DNA of 19,546 bases from Bacillota bacterium. GTDB lineage: Bacteria > Bacillota > Clostridia > Peptostreptococcales > Anaerovoracaceae. The stretch covers positions 1 to 19,546 of the forward strand of contig JAGATO010000067.1 of the NCBI GenBank assembly GCA_017621195.1, in the 5' to 3' direction. Positions 7,269-14,315 of the stretch are shown here, piece by piece (the first letter of the stretch is position 1; every line of letters starts with the position of its first letter). The notes under the pieces were generated by a model that was given only the letters and a program-made list of their open reading frames with translations, had not been told where the DNA came from and did not search any database. The position numbers and the translations under genes are program-made.

Positions 7269-8861
7269 ATGGATTTACTGTTTTACAACGGTGTCATCCA
7301 CACCATGGATGACGAAGAACGCGTGGTAGAAGCTGTCGGCGTAACCGATGGAAAGATCAGCTTTGTAGGCTCCAACGAAGAAGCAGCCAAGCTGGATGCC
7401 GCCGAAAAGATCGACCTGGGCGGAAAGCTGATGCTGCCCGGCTTCATTGAAGGCCACATGCATCTGTGCAGCTATGCGTTCACCAACCACAACGTGATGC
7501 TGTTCGACTGCAAGTCCGTGGAAGAATGTCTGGAAGCTGCCAAGAAGTTCCGCGCAGACCATCCCGATGCCAAGTGGCTGTATTGCCGCGGCTGGAACGA
7601 AGACAACTTCACCGAAAAGAGATATCCCACCCGAGAAGAGCTGGATGCGATCTGCCCCGATATTCCCATCCTGATGACCCGCGTTTGCGGTCACGTAGGT
7701 ATCGTCAACACTCTGGCGTTTGACAAGGTTGCCGCTCTGGAAGAAGCCAAGCCCCTGGGCGAACAGATGGATCGCGACGGCGGAAGACTGTACGAGGACG
7801 CTACCCAGCTGTACTATCACATCCTGGAAAAGCCCTCTCAGGAATACGTTGAAAACCTGATGAAGTTCGGTATGAAGAAGCTGAACGAGTGCGGTATCAC
7901 CATGTGCCAGCCCGACGACTTCTCCGCGATCCCCGGCGCTGACTGGAGACTGATCGTAGCTGCGTACAAGTCTCTGGAAGCCAAGGGCGAAATGACGGCC
8001 CGCATCTACGAACAGAGCCTGTTCATGAGATACAATGAATACGAAGAGTTCCTGGCCGAAGGATATCGCACCGGTCAGGGCGGTGAATTCTTCACCATCG
8101 GACCTCTGAAGCTGCTGCAGGACGGTTCTCTGGGCGCCAAGACCGCTGCGCTGACCGAGCCCTACGTCGGAACCACCGACAGCTACGGTATCGTTACGAT
8201 CCCGCAGGCAGATCTGGACAGATACGTGATGACCGCGCAGAAGAACGGCATGTCCGTTGCCGTACACTGCATCGGTGATAAGGCCATGGAAATGGTTCTG
8301 GATGCCATCGAAAAGGCACAGGCTGCGTATCCCAATGACGATATCCGTCACGGCATCGTTCACGTACAGATCACCACGAAGAAGATCCTGGAAAGAATGG
8401 CTAAGATGAAGGTCATCGCTTACATCCAGCCCGTATTCATAGGCTACGACATGGACATCGTAGAAGACAGAATCGGACCGGAAAGAACCAAGGAGACCTA
8501 CGCATGGAAGACCATGGATGACTTGGGAATTCTGACTGTAGGCGGTTCCGACGCTCCCATCGAGAGCTTCGACATTCTGGAGAACATCTACTTTGCCGTT
8601 ACCCGTGAAAAGCTGAAGGGCGGTCCCGAAGGCGGCTGGCTGCCGGATCAGAAGGTCAGCGTAAACGATGCTGTCAAGATGTTTACGACTCACGGCGCCA
8701 AGGCACGGTTCGGCGAACACGAATACGGCCAGATCACCGAAGGCTACAAGGCCGACCTGGTAGTTCTGTCCGACAACATCTACGAGATCGAGCCTCACAA
8801 GATCAAGGACGTGAAGGCTGTTCGCACTGTCGTAGGTGGAAAGACCGTTTACGAAGCGTAA
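7269..8861 (+). CDS. YtcJ-like amidohydrolase (amidohydrolase family 3)
   Basis: A 530-residue cytoplasmic metal-dependent hydrolase of the amidohydrolase superfamily, with no signal peptide. The N-terminal beta-sandwich (DLLFYNGVIHTMDDEE) leads into the metal site H63-M-H65 (PGFIEGHMHL). Later ligands are H333 (AVHCIGDKA), H365 (GIVHVQ) and D428 (GGSDAPIES), and the sandwich closes with ITEGYKADLVVLSDN. Members hydrolyse amide or related C-N bonds; the true substrate is unknown for most YtcJ-like proteins. ATG 7269 is chosen because GGAGGA lies six bases upstream; the in-frame ATG 30 bases earlier has no such site and lies in the leader hairpin. The gene is divergent from lysR and ends in its own terminator. 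Its codon use is strongly biased (CTG, GAA, AAG), like the beta-keto acid cluster, suggesting high expression. It may release an acyl substrate feeding that cluster, which is inference only. Confidence 0.88.
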   Translation: MDLLFYNGVIHTMDDEERVVEAVGVTDGKISFVGSNEEAAKLDAAEKIDLGGKLMLPGFIEGHMHLCSYAFTNHNVMLFDCKSVEECLEAAKKFRADHPDAKWLYCRGWNEDNFTEKRYPTREELDAICPDIPILMTRVCGHVGIVNTLAFDKVAALEEAKPLGEQMDRDGGRLYEDATQLYYHILEKPSQEYVENLMKFGMKKLNECGITMCQPDDFSAIPGADWRLIVAAYKSLEAKGEMTARIYEQSLFMRYNEYEEFLAEGYRTGQGGEFFTIGPLKLLQDGSLGAKTAALTEPYVGTTDSYGIVTIPQADLDRYVMTAQKNGMSVAVHCIGDKAMEMVLDAIEKAQAAYPNDDIRHGIVHVQITTKKILERMAKMKVIAYIQPVFIGYDMDIVEDRIGPERTKETYAWKTMDDLGILTVGGSDAPIESFDILENIYFAVTREKLKGGPEGGWLPDQKVSVNDAVKMFTTHGAKARFGEHEYGQITEGYKADLVVLSDNIYEIEPHKIKDVKAVRTVVGGKTVYEA

Positions 8862-8889
8862 GACGCGTTAGTTGCATGGAATGATAGAG

Positions 8890-8927
8890 GACCGCGCAGA
8901 GATTGGCTCTGCGCGGTCGCCGTTTTT
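8890..8927 (+). terminator. Intrinsic terminator after the amidohydrolase
   Basis: A perfect 12-bp GC-rich stem (8890-8901 with 8907-8918, arms GACCGCGCAGAG and complement) with a five-base loop is followed three bases later by six T. It separates the amidohydrolase from the sigma-54 activator gene. Confidence 0.9.
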
Positions 8928-9025
8928 TGAGATTGCGCATGGATGAAGTCGCCGCTTTGTGATACACTGGTAGTAGAATAGAACGGAGATGTCGTGCTGT
9001 TAGAGACATAGTAAGGAGACGTGTT

Positions 9026-10408
9026 ATGCAGAGCAATGTGGCTGCCGAAATGATTTTGAGTGCATTGAACACCCACTACTGCGAATCTATCTTCATCACC
9101 GATGGGGACGGGGTGATCATCTTTGTCAATGAGCTGGGAGCACAGCGATTAGGTGTGGCCAGAGAAAAACTCATGTACAAGAATGTCAGGGATCTGGTCG
9201 AGGAGGGCGTCTACGGGCGTTCCACCACGCTGATGGCCATCGAGACGAAGGAGGAGTGCATTGCCAGGCTAAATCCCGACGATCGAGAGTCTACCGTATC
9301 CCACAGCGTACCGCTGTTGGACGAGAATGGAGAAGTGGTCATGGTGGTGACCAACAACATGAGTCTGGAACACAGCAGGGAATGGGAGTCCATCCTGAAG
9401 AATGAACGGCAGATTGCGGAGCGTCTCCGCCGTGAGCTGGACAACCTGAAGCTGCAGTCCGACGAAAGGGATATCGTCATCGAGAGCCCGGAGATGCGGC
9501 GGATCTACGACACCATCGAGGTCATCGCTCCTACGGACAGCAATATCATCATTTTAGGCGAGAGCGGAACGGGAAAGGATGTGATGGCCCGCTACATCCA
9601 CGAGCGATCTAATCGCGCGGAAAAACCCTTCATCAGTATCAACTGTTCGGCGATTCCCGACACGCTGTTGGAGTCGGAGCTGTTTGGCTACGAGGGCGGC
9701 GCCTTTTCCGGAGCCCTGACCAAGGGAAAGATCGGTCTCTTCGAAGCGGCTTCCGGCGGAACGATCTTCCTTGACGAGATCGGAGATATGCCGTTGGCAC
9801 TGCAGGCCAAGCTGCTGCGCACGCTGGAAAATCACGAGATTCGCAGGGTGGGCGGCGTGGCCATCATCCCCATCGACGTCCGGGTGATCTGCGCCACCAA
9901 CGCGGATCTGAACGCCATGATTCAAGCCAAAGAATTCCGGGAGGACCTGTATTACCGGCTGAGCGTGTTCACGCTGCACCTGCCGCCGCTGCGGGAACGA
10001 AAGGAGGACATCCTTCCTCTGGCGGAGGGCTTTCTGCGGAGGCTGAACGAAAAGTACAACACCAACAAGTACTTTTCAAAGGTGACGGTGCAGACTATGA
10101 AAGACCACCTGTGGCCGGGAAATATCCGGGAGCTGCGAAACGTGGTAGAGCGGATCTTCGTGGTCAGTGAAGGAGACGAGCTGGATTTTTCGCCGAAGCC
10201 CACGGCGGAGATCCCGCAGGAGCAGGGAGAGGTGTTCCAGAATAAAATCGATATCGGACGGTACGATACGCTGAAGGACTTTGTGGAGGCGGCGGAAGAA
10301 CTCTACATTCAGGCTGTCCTGGAAGAGTGCGGCGGCTCCATGTCCCAGGCGGCTCAACGGCTGGGCATTCACAGATCGGCTCTGTATCGGAAGTTACATA
10401 AGAAGTAA
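9026..10408 (+). CDS. PAS-domain sigma-54-dependent transcriptional activator (bacterial enhancer-binding protein)
   Basis: 460 residues in the standard order. A PAS sensor at ~12-115 (ESIFITDGDGVIIFVNELGAQ) is followed by a charged helical linker (~118-150). The AAA+ sigma-54 interaction domain at ~152-375 has Walker A G178-ESGTGKD, the sigma-54 contact loop GAFSGA (225-230, normally GAFTGA), Walker B D250-E (FLDEIGDMP) and an arginine-finger region (FREDLYYRL). A C-terminal Fis-type helix-turn-helix is at ~420-458 (MSQAAQRLGIHRSALYRKL). It would remodel sigma-54 RNA polymerase with ATP when its PAS ligand is sensed. AAGGAG lies about nine bases before ATG 9026. Three tandem palindromes and a -24/-12 promoter follow directly, so the neighbouring dehydrogenase-BKACE-transporter genes are the obvious target. 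Confidence 0.95.
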   Translation: MQSNVAAEMILSALNTHYCESIFITDGDGVIIFVNELGAQRLGVAREKLMYKNVRDLVEEGVYGRSTTLMAIETKEECIARLNPDDRESTVSHSVPLLDENGEVVMVVTNNMSLEHSREWESILKNERQIAERLRRELDNLKLQSDERDIVIESPEMRRIYDTIEVIAPTDSNIIILGESGTGKDVMARYIHERSNRAEKPFISINCSAIPDTLLESELFGYEGGAFSGALTKGKIGLFEAASGGTIFLDEIGDMPLALQAKLLRTLENHEIRRVGGVAIIPIDVRVICATNADLNAMIQAKEFREDLYYRLSVFTLHLPPLRERKEDILPLAEGFLRRLNEKYNTNKYFSKVTVQTMKDHLWPGNIRELRNVVERIFVVSEGDELDFSPKPTAEIPQEQGEVFQNKIDIGRYDTLKDFVEAAEELYIQAVLEECGGSMSQAAQRLGIHRSALYRKLHKK

Positions 10409-10416
10409 TGATATAT

Positions 10417-10476
10417 ATGTTGCATTTTTGCGACATATATGTTGCGGAATTGCGACATGATGCATTTCTGCAACAA
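10417..10476. promoter_or_regulatory. Three tandem palindromic activator sites (UAS) for the sigma-54 regulator
   Basis: The motif ATGTTGC-N6-GCGACAT occurs at 10417-10436 and 10439-10458, and a diverged copy (ATGATGC-N6-GCAACAA) at 10457-10476. Every copy has a 6-base spacer. The copies lie 90-150 bases upstream of the -24/-12 promoter, the normal distance for enhancer-binding proteins that act by DNA looping, and eight bases after the activator gene. They are seen directly; binding by the adjacent activator is inferred. Confidence 0.8.
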
Positions 10477-10511
10477 TTCTATATTGCCATAGAAAAAGCG
10501 GATCAAAAATG

Positions 10512-10550
10512 AAAAAATCGTGGAATTTCAACGGATTCCGCGATTTTTTT
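10512..10550 (+). terminator. Intrinsic terminator between the UAS and the sigma-54 promoter
   Basis: The stem AAAAAATCGTGGAAT (10512-10526) pairs with ATTCCGCGATTTTTT (10535-10549), with one G-U pair and an eight-base loop, and ends in a T-run to about 10551. It would stop read-through from the activator gene, keeping the downstream operon dependent on sigma-54. Confidence 0.85.
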
Positions 10551-10563
10551 TGTTTTTGCAGTT

Positions 10564-10580
10564 TTGGCACGGTATTTGCG
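10564..10580 (+). promoter_or_regulatory. Sigma-54 (-24/-12) promoter of the dehydrogenase-BKACE-transporter operon
   Basis: TTGGCACGGTATTTGCG matches the consensus TTGGCAC-N5-TTGC fully at the invariant GG (10566-10567) and GC (10578-10579). The expected transcription start is near 10591, about 60 bases before the first start codon. Together with the upstream palindromes and the adjacent activator, this is a complete sigma-54 control unit. Confidence 0.9.
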
Positions 10581-10653
10581 ATATAAAATAGTGGTTCATC
10601 CAAATAGCATGTGACAAAAATAGATTGATCTTACGACGAAAGGAAGGATTGCA

Positions 10654-11583
10654 ATGGCAAAGGTAGAAAAGGTATTGATCGCCGGAGGCGGACTGATGGG
10701 TAAGAACATCGCCTTCGTAGTATCTTCTGTCAAGGAATTCGATATCACTGTTTACGATATCAACGATGTAGACGTTCCCGCCGGAATTCGCGTTTCCACC
10801 CAGCAGCTGGTGGACAAGGGCATCGTAACTCCGGAAGAACTGGAAGAACGGTTGTCCAGAATTCATTTCACAAAGGATCTGGATTCGGACAGAGTCAAGA
10901 ATGCCGATCTGGTCATCGAAGCCGTTTTCGAAAATATGGATCTGAAGAGAGAGACATTTGCAAAGCTGGAAGCAAGATGCCGCAAGGACTGCATCTTCTG
11001 CACCAACTCCTCCGTTATGAGTCCCTCTGAAATTTCCAGAGACCTGCAGTACAGAAACAGATTCGTAGGCACTCACTTCTGGAACCCCGGTCATCTGATT
11101 CCGCTGGTAGAAGTCGTTCGCACCGACGCTACCGATGACGATACGGCTAATACTGTGATGGAATTCATGGCAAGAATCGGCAAGAAGCCAGCTCTGTGCA
11201 ACAAGGACGTTCCCGGATTCATCGCCAACCGTCTGCAGCATGCGCTGTGGAGAGAAGCCATCTCCATCGTAGAAAACGGAATTGCCGACGCCGCGACCGT
11301 GGACATGGCCATCAAGAATTCCTTCGGTCTGAGACTGCCGCAGCTGGCTCCTCTGGAAAATTCCGATATGGTAGGAACCCAGCTGACATATAACATCCAC
11401 AATTACGTTCTGAACTACATCGAAGATTCTCACAAGCCGTCTCCCGTTCTGGACAAGATGCTGGCCGAAGGTAAGATGGGCTTCAAGTCCGGCGAGGGCT
11501 TCTACAAGTGGAATGACGAGAAGATTGCCAAGTGCAATGCGGATCTGAACACGTATCTGATTAAAATGCTGTATAACAAATAA
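10654..11583 (+). CDS. 3-hydroxyacyl-CoA dehydrogenase family protein (NAD-dependent beta-hydroxy acid dehydrogenase)
   Basis: 309 residues: a Rossmann NAD domain with GGGLMG near residues 11-16 and a helical C-terminal domain starting at KDVPGFIANRLQ. Catalytic residues of the family are present: S119/S120 (TNSSVMSPSEIS), H141 (THFWNPGHLIPLVEVV), its partner E153, 12 residues later as in the classic His-Glu pair, and N192. The family oxidises L-3-hydroxyacyl-CoA, but close relatives such as L-carnitine dehydrogenase and L-gulonate 3-dehydrogenase act on free hydroxy acids. As the next gene encodes an enzyme that uses free beta-keto acids, a free beta-hydroxy acid is the likelier substrate. 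GGAAGG lies upstream of ATG 10654. First gene of the sigma-54 operon; 18 bases separate it from BKACE. Confidence 0.88.
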   Translation: MAKVEKVLIAGGGLMGKNIAFVVSSVKEFDITVYDINDVDVPAGIRVSTQQLVDKGIVTPEELEERLSRIHFTKDLDSDRVKNADLVIEAVFENMDLKRETFAKLEARCRKDCIFCTNSSVMSPSEISRDLQYRNRFVGTHFWNPGHLIPLVEVVRTDATDDDTANTVMEFMARIGKKPALCNKDVPGFIANRLQHALWREAISIVENGIADAATVDMAIKNSFGLRLPQLAPLENSDMVGTQLTYNIHNYVLNYIEDSHKPSPVLDKMLAEGKMGFKSGEGFYKWNDEKIAKCNADLNTYLIKMLYNK

Positions 11584-11601
11584 ATTTACGAGGTGATAAC
11601 A

Positions 11602-12450
11602 ATGAGCGATCTGAAGAACAAGAGAATCATTACCGTAGCTACCACAGGTGCATGGCCTAAGAAGGAAAACAACCCCAACGTGCCCATGACTCCTGCGGAA
11701 ATTTCTGAAGATATCTACGATTGCTGGCTGGCAGGTGCCGCCGTTGCTCACATCCACATGAGAGACGACGAAGGAAACGGCACCATGGACCACAACAAGT
11801 TCAGAGAAACCGTAGAACTGCTGAAGAAGAATCATCCCGACTGCGATATCATCATCAACATGACCACCTCCGGTGACATCTATGCCACCGATGAGACCAG
11901 AGTACAGCACGTCAAGGAACTGAAGCCGGAAATGGCTTCCTACGACTGCGGCTCCATGAACTGGCTGAACAAGGCTCTGTTCATCAACAGCCCTGACTTC
12001 CTGGAAATGTGCGGTAAGCTGTTCCAGGAAACCGGAACCAAGCCGGAAATCGAAGCTTTCGACCCCGGTATGATCGCCAACGCAGCCTACTATCTGAAGA
12101 AGGGTATCCTGAAGGCTCCTCTTCACTTCCAGTTCTGCATGGGTTGCGCCAACGGTATCCCCGGCTCCGTTAAGAACCTGGTATTCATGAAGGAAACCAT
12201 GGATCAGCTGTGCCCCGGTTCTACCTGGTCCACCTTCGGCGTAGGCCACTCCGCTATGGAAATCATGTATGCAGCTATCGCTATGGGCGGCCACATTCGT
12301 GTCGGCATGGAAGACAACGTAATGTACGCCAAGGGTCAGCTGGCAGAGTCCAACCGTCAGTTCGTTGAAAGAGCAAAGAGAGTCATCGAGGAATTCGGAC
12401 TCCAGGCTGCAACTCCTGACGAAGCGAGACAGATTCTGGGCCTGAAATAA
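11602..12450 (+). CDS. Beta-keto acid cleavage enzyme (BKACE, DUF849 / Kce family)
   Basis: 282 residues, a zinc-dependent TIM barrel. The family condenses a beta-keto acid with acetyl-CoA and cleaves it to acetoacetate plus a new acyl-CoA; the prototype Kce acts in lysine fermentation. Metal ligands correspond to H50 and H52 (AHIHMRDDEG) and E237 (VGMEDNVMYAKG), with spacing like H46/H48/E230 of Kce. The opening TGAWPKKENNPNVPMTPAEI and the ending ATPDEARQILGL are family hallmarks. ATG 11602 is chosen, with GAGGTGAT just upstream; the GTG at 11593 lies within that site. No kamA, kamD/E or kdd genes are in the window, so this is probably not the lysine pathway enzyme. Coupling to the preceding dehydrogenase suggests hydroxy acid to keto acid to acyl-CoA flow, as in carnitine catabolism. 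The side-chain specificity is unknown. Confidence 0.92.
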   Translation: MSDLKNKRIITVATTGAWPKKENNPNVPMTPAEISEDIYDCWLAGAAVAHIHMRDDEGNGTMDHNKFRETVELLKKNHPDCDIIINMTTSGDIYATDETRVQHVKELKPEMASYDCGSMNWLNKALFINSPDFLEMCGKLFQETGTKPEIEAFDPGMIANAAYYLKKGILKAPLHFQFCMGCANGIPGSVKNLVFMKETMDQLCPGSTWSTFGVGHSAMEIMYAAIAMGGHIRVGMEDNVMYAKGQLAESNRQFVERAKRVIEEFGLQAATPDEARQILGLK

Positions 12451-12498
12451 TGACTGTCTGGTTAGGGATTTGGGGAAGAGATAGGAATTATTCGCTAA

Positions 12499-12507
12499 TG
12501 GTATAAT
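12499..12507 (+). promoter_or_regulatory. Extended -10 promoter ahead of the transporter gene
   Basis: TGGTATAAT combines a TGn extension with a perfect -10 box (12502-12507); no good -35 box is seen at 17 bases. It lies about 30 bases before the transporter start and could give the transporter expression independent of the sigma-54 promoter. Confidence 0.55.
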
Positions 12508-12536
12508 GAATCAACAACGTGGAAAGGAGACTAATT

Positions 12537-13913
12537 ATGCCTGCTGAAAAAGCAAAGAGCAAGGGCACTCCGTTATGGAGACTGTCGAAAAAGTTCCAGT
12601 ATGCTGCTGACAAAATCATTCCGGACTCTTTAGTATTCTGTTTGATTTTGACCTTCGTCGTATTCTTACTGGCGCTGGTACTGACCAAAACCAATCCGTT
12701 AGATCTGTGCACCTACTGGTTCAATGGCCTGTGGACACAGAACAGCTTCGCCTTCCAGATGGGTATTATGACCGTAACCTGCGCTACCTGCGCTAAGGCA
12801 CCTCAGGTTAAGAGAGTCATGAACCGCCTGGCAAGCAAGGCTCACACTCCGGCAGTTGCCATGGTTATGCTGGTTATCTTCGGTATGGTTACCAGCTTCA
12901 TCAACTGGGCATTCTGCACCGTAGTAGGAGCTCTGTTCGCAATGTACCTGGCAAAGAACGTTAAGGGAATGCACTTCCCCCTGATGCTGGCTGTTATCTA
13001 TACCTGCATGGTATTCGGTCAGTGCATGGGCCCCACCGCATCCGTATATGCGCTGCTGGCCACCGAAGGTCACTTCATGGTTGACCAGCTGGGCGTTCTG
13101 TCTCAGGATATTACCGTTTACAATCCGCACAACATGATCATCTGGTTCACATTCGCAATCATCCTGGTGATCATCGCTATCACTACGAAGCCGCCTCAGC
13201 ACGAAGTTGTTGAACTGAAAACCGCACTGGACGATGCGGATCCCAATTACGATGTAGAATCCAGAGACACTCTGGCAGACAAGATGAACGGTGGAAAGAT
13301 CTTCATGTACATCATCGGTCTGGCTGGCGTCATCGTAATCGCAAGAGAATTCCTGACCAAGGGTTTTATGGGTGCCCTGTCCATGAATCTGATCATCTTC
13401 CTGTTCATCGTTGCAAACTGCTTCCTGTATAAGACTCCCAGAGCCTTCATCGAAGCGTACAAGGACAACATGAAGCTGGCTTGCGAAATCATCGTACAGT
13501 TCCCGTTCTACGGCGGTATCATGGGTATCATGCAGAGTTCCGGACTGGCTCAGGTTATCATTTCTGGTATCGTGAGCATCGCATCTGCACAGACCCTGCC
13601 CGTATTCTCCTTCCTGTCTGCATGTGCAGTTAACCTGTTCATCCCCTCTCAGGGTGGACAGTGGGTTGTTCAGGGCCCGCTGCTCATTGAAGCTGCTCAG
13701 CAGTTAGGTGCAAACAATATCGACGTTATCAACGCGTTTGTATACGGTGACGAATGCACCAACCTGCTGCAGCCTCTGTATCTGATCCCCATGCTGGCTG
13801 TAGTCAACATGAAGCTGAAGGATGCCTGGGGTATGTGCGCATTCATCTGCCTGTTCTGGGTGATCATTGTAATCGGTGGTTACCTGATCGTACCCGGCTT
13901 GGTACCGATGTAA
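12537..13913 (+). CDS. AtoE-type short-chain fatty acid transporter
   Basis: A 458-residue, strongly hydrophobic inner-membrane protein with about 10-12 membrane segments (first at ~26-48, SLVFCLILTFVVFLLALVL; last ~435-455, FICLFWVIIVIGGYLIVPG). It matches the AtoE/short-chain fatty acid transporter family in length and in conserved parts such as FQMGIMTVTCATCAKAP, SFINWAFCTVVGALFA, FPFYGGIMGIMQSSGLA and FIPSQGGQWVVQGPL. E. coli AtoE takes up short-chain acids such as acetoacetate and butyrate. Start ATG 12537 follows AAAGGAGA. It lies 86 bases after BKACE with no terminator between, so it is probably co-transcribed and also has its own promoter. It may import the beta-hydroxy acid or move acetoacetate; the direction is not readable. 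Confidence 0.9.
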   Translation: MPAEKAKSKGTPLWRLSKKFQYAADKIIPDSLVFCLILTFVVFLLALVLTKTNPLDLCTYWFNGLWTQNSFAFQMGIMTVTCATCAKAPQVKRVMNRLASKAHTPAVAMVMLVIFGMVTSFINWAFCTVVGALFAMYLAKNVKGMHFPLMLAVIYTCMVFGQCMGPTASVYALLATEGHFMVDQLGVLSQDITVYNPHNMIIWFTFAIILVIIAITTKPPQHEVVELKTALDDADPNYDVESRDTLADKMNGGKIFMYIIGLAGVIVIAREFLTKGFMGALSMNLIIFLFIVANCFLYKTPRAFIEAYKDNMKLACEIIVQFPFYGGIMGIMQSSGLAQVIISGIVSIASAQTLPVFSFLSACAVNLFIPSQGGQWVVQGPLLIEAAQQLGANNIDVINAFVYGDECTNLLQPLYLIPMLAVVNMKLKDAWGMCAFICLFWVIIVIGGYLIVPGLVPM

Positions 13914-13937
13914 ACCATGACTTGGGGAGTCGGCTTT

Positions 13938-14105
13938 ATGTACTACCATTGCCCTGACTGTGGGACGAAATTCAAGTACGCGTTGGATCTCATGGTTGAG
14001 TTCGGCGACGACTACGGAAAGTGTCCCAAATGCGGAGCGATGGGAACCTACGAGTATGATGGCCCGAGAAGAAAGGACGATCAGGACTACGAAGAGGTAG
14101 AATAA
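13938..14105 (+). CDS. Small zinc-ribbon protein
   Basis: A 55-residue protein with two knuckles, CPDC (residues 5-8) and CPKC (29-32), forming a single zinc ribbon, and an acidic tail (DDQDYEEVE). GGGGAG lies eight bases before ATG 13938; the ATG at 13917 has no ribosome site, so I prefer the later start. It begins 24 bases after the transporter stop and ends before a strong terminator, so it is the last gene of the operon. Such ribbons occur in many unrelated proteins; no function can be assigned. It could bind metal for the zinc-dependent enzymes or be unrelated to the pathway. Confidence 0.75.
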   Translation: MYYHCPDCGTKFKYALDLMVEFGDDYGKCPKCGAMGTYEYDGPRRKDDQDYEEVE

Positions 14106-14164
14106 CGATTTAGAGAAATACACATTCACAACATACACATAACACAAATCTCTATTCCTAATCA

Positions 14165-14219
14165 GAAAACTGCCGCGCAGCCCGACGTATGTCGGGTCCG
14201 AGCGGCGGTTTTCTTTTTT
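14165..14219 (+). terminator. Intrinsic terminator of the beta-keto acid operon
   Basis: A long stem with GAAAAC/GTTTTC, GCCGC/GCGGC and an inner CCCGAC/GTCGGG hairpin is followed by TTTTTT at 14214-14219. It closes the sigma-54 operon. Confidence 0.88.
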
Positions 14220-14235
14220 GGAAAGTCTTCCCGGA

Positions 14236-14264
14236 TTTCATTTCTATGGAGAGTGTGGTATAAT
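14236..14264 (+). promoter_or_regulatory. Promoter of the DUF3810-trmO unit
   Basis: TGGTATAAT (14256-14264) is an extended -10 with a perfect TATAAT. TTTCAT (14236-14241) is a weak -35 at a 17-base spacing. It lies 50 bases before the DUF3810 start. Confidence 0.65.
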
Positions 14265-14315
14265 GGATTACGGGTGTGCGGCAGCCGGCTCGCCGGTAGG
14301 GGAAAGGGAGAAGAT

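Noticed and set aside
7275..8798. 507-codon open frame on the minus strand inside the amidohydrolase
   Set aside because: Same codon-bias artefact; no ribosome site and no recognisable domains, while the plus strand has all amidohydrolase metal ligands.
10528..12294. 588-codon open frame on the minus strand across the dehydrogenase and BKACE genes
   Set aside because: It is a mirror of two well-supported genes whose strong codon bias (no TTA, CTA, TCA) removes antisense stops. It also crosses the sigma-54 promoter and shows no family motifs.
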